NCBI GenBank assembly: GCA_016714085.1
Contig: JADJNW010000009.1
Coordinates: 1 to 16,548, forward strand
DNA from: Saprospiraceae bacterium
GTDB taxonomy: Bacteria > Bacteroidota > Bacteroidia > Chitinophagales > Saprospiraceae
DNA: 16,548 bases
Direction of reading: 5' to 3'
A program made the position numbers and the translations under genes. The notes beneath the pieces are model-generated. The model had not been told where the DNA came from and ran no database searches. It worked only from the letters and a program-made list of their open reading frames with translations. This document shows positions 16,541 to 16,548 of the stretch, in pieces. The number at the start of each line of letters is the position of its first letter. Within the stretch, counting starts at the first letter, position 1.

Positions 16541-16548
16541 AACGTTTT
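16541..16548 (-). repeat. Possible end of a further attC-like repeat at the window edge
   Basis: The window ends in AACGTTTT. On the minus strand this is AAAACGTT, the same octamer that ends copies A and B, and it lies 20 bases upstream of the Crp/Fnr ATG. Copy B lies 50 bases upstream of the large HEPN-like gene. Eight bases are too few to be sure. Confidence 0.25.

Overview
The window looks like a chromosomal segment from a member of the Bacteroidota, probably Chitinophagia or Saprospiria-like. The evidence is moderate-to-low GC, promoter-like TAnnTTTG boxes (Bacteroidota -7 element), DUF6090-type proteins, SPII lipoproteins and a CcoI-type copper ATPase. No rRNA, tRNA, CRISPR array, transposase or integrase was recognised.

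A caution governs every entry: nearly every gene is broken by single-base indels, mostly in short homopolymers. Conserved motifs continue in another frame on the other side of each break, and several breaks come as compensating +1/-1 pairs. This fits uncorrected long-read or low-coverage sequence better than a genome of pseudogenes. Genes are therefore annotated at their reconstructed extents, and breaks are noted.

Layout. (1) 1-2449, minus: CcoI/FixI-like copper P-type ATPase, badly indel-ridden at its C-terminal end near the window edge. (2) 2637-4358, plus: a small channel-like membrane protein and peptidase T. (3) 4389-4599: a 21-bp minisatellite of ten units. (4) 4724-6307, plus: two tandem DUF6090-type membrane proteins with almost identical 5' ends and divergent 3' ends, then a 14-codon remnant of a third copy. 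(5) 6469-8357, minus: a fatty acid hydroxylase/sterol desaturase-family enzyme and an exported alpha/beta hydrolase; related palindromes lie on both sides of the hydrolase. (6) 8486-10269, minus: a TolB-like/TPR protein spread over many frames. (7) 10426-11489, minus: a saccharopine-dehydrogenase-like oxidoreductase. (8) 11631-13993, minus: an accessory block described below. (9) 14292-15074, minus: a lipoprotein with a strong terminator. (10) 15351-16520, minus: a DUF4440/SnoaL-like lipoprotein and a Crp/Fnr-family regulator.

The most interesting part is 11.6-14.1 kb. Two diverged copies of a large imperfect palindrome, each exactly 125 bp from TAAC to GTTA, follow the 3' end of two minus-strand genes, as attC sites follow genes in integron cassettes. 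Both genes look HEPN-like. The first (about 153 aa) carries an R-N-x(3-4)-H motif. The second (about 478 aa) ends in an ApeA-like HEPN region whose catalytic arginine is not visible in the sequence as given. A good Bacteroidota promoter lies upstream of the pair. The last bases of the window (AACGTTTT, just upstream of the Crp/Fnr gene) match the end of the same palindrome. I read this as a possible cassette-borne HEPN defence or toxin block; the cassette and defence roles are inference.
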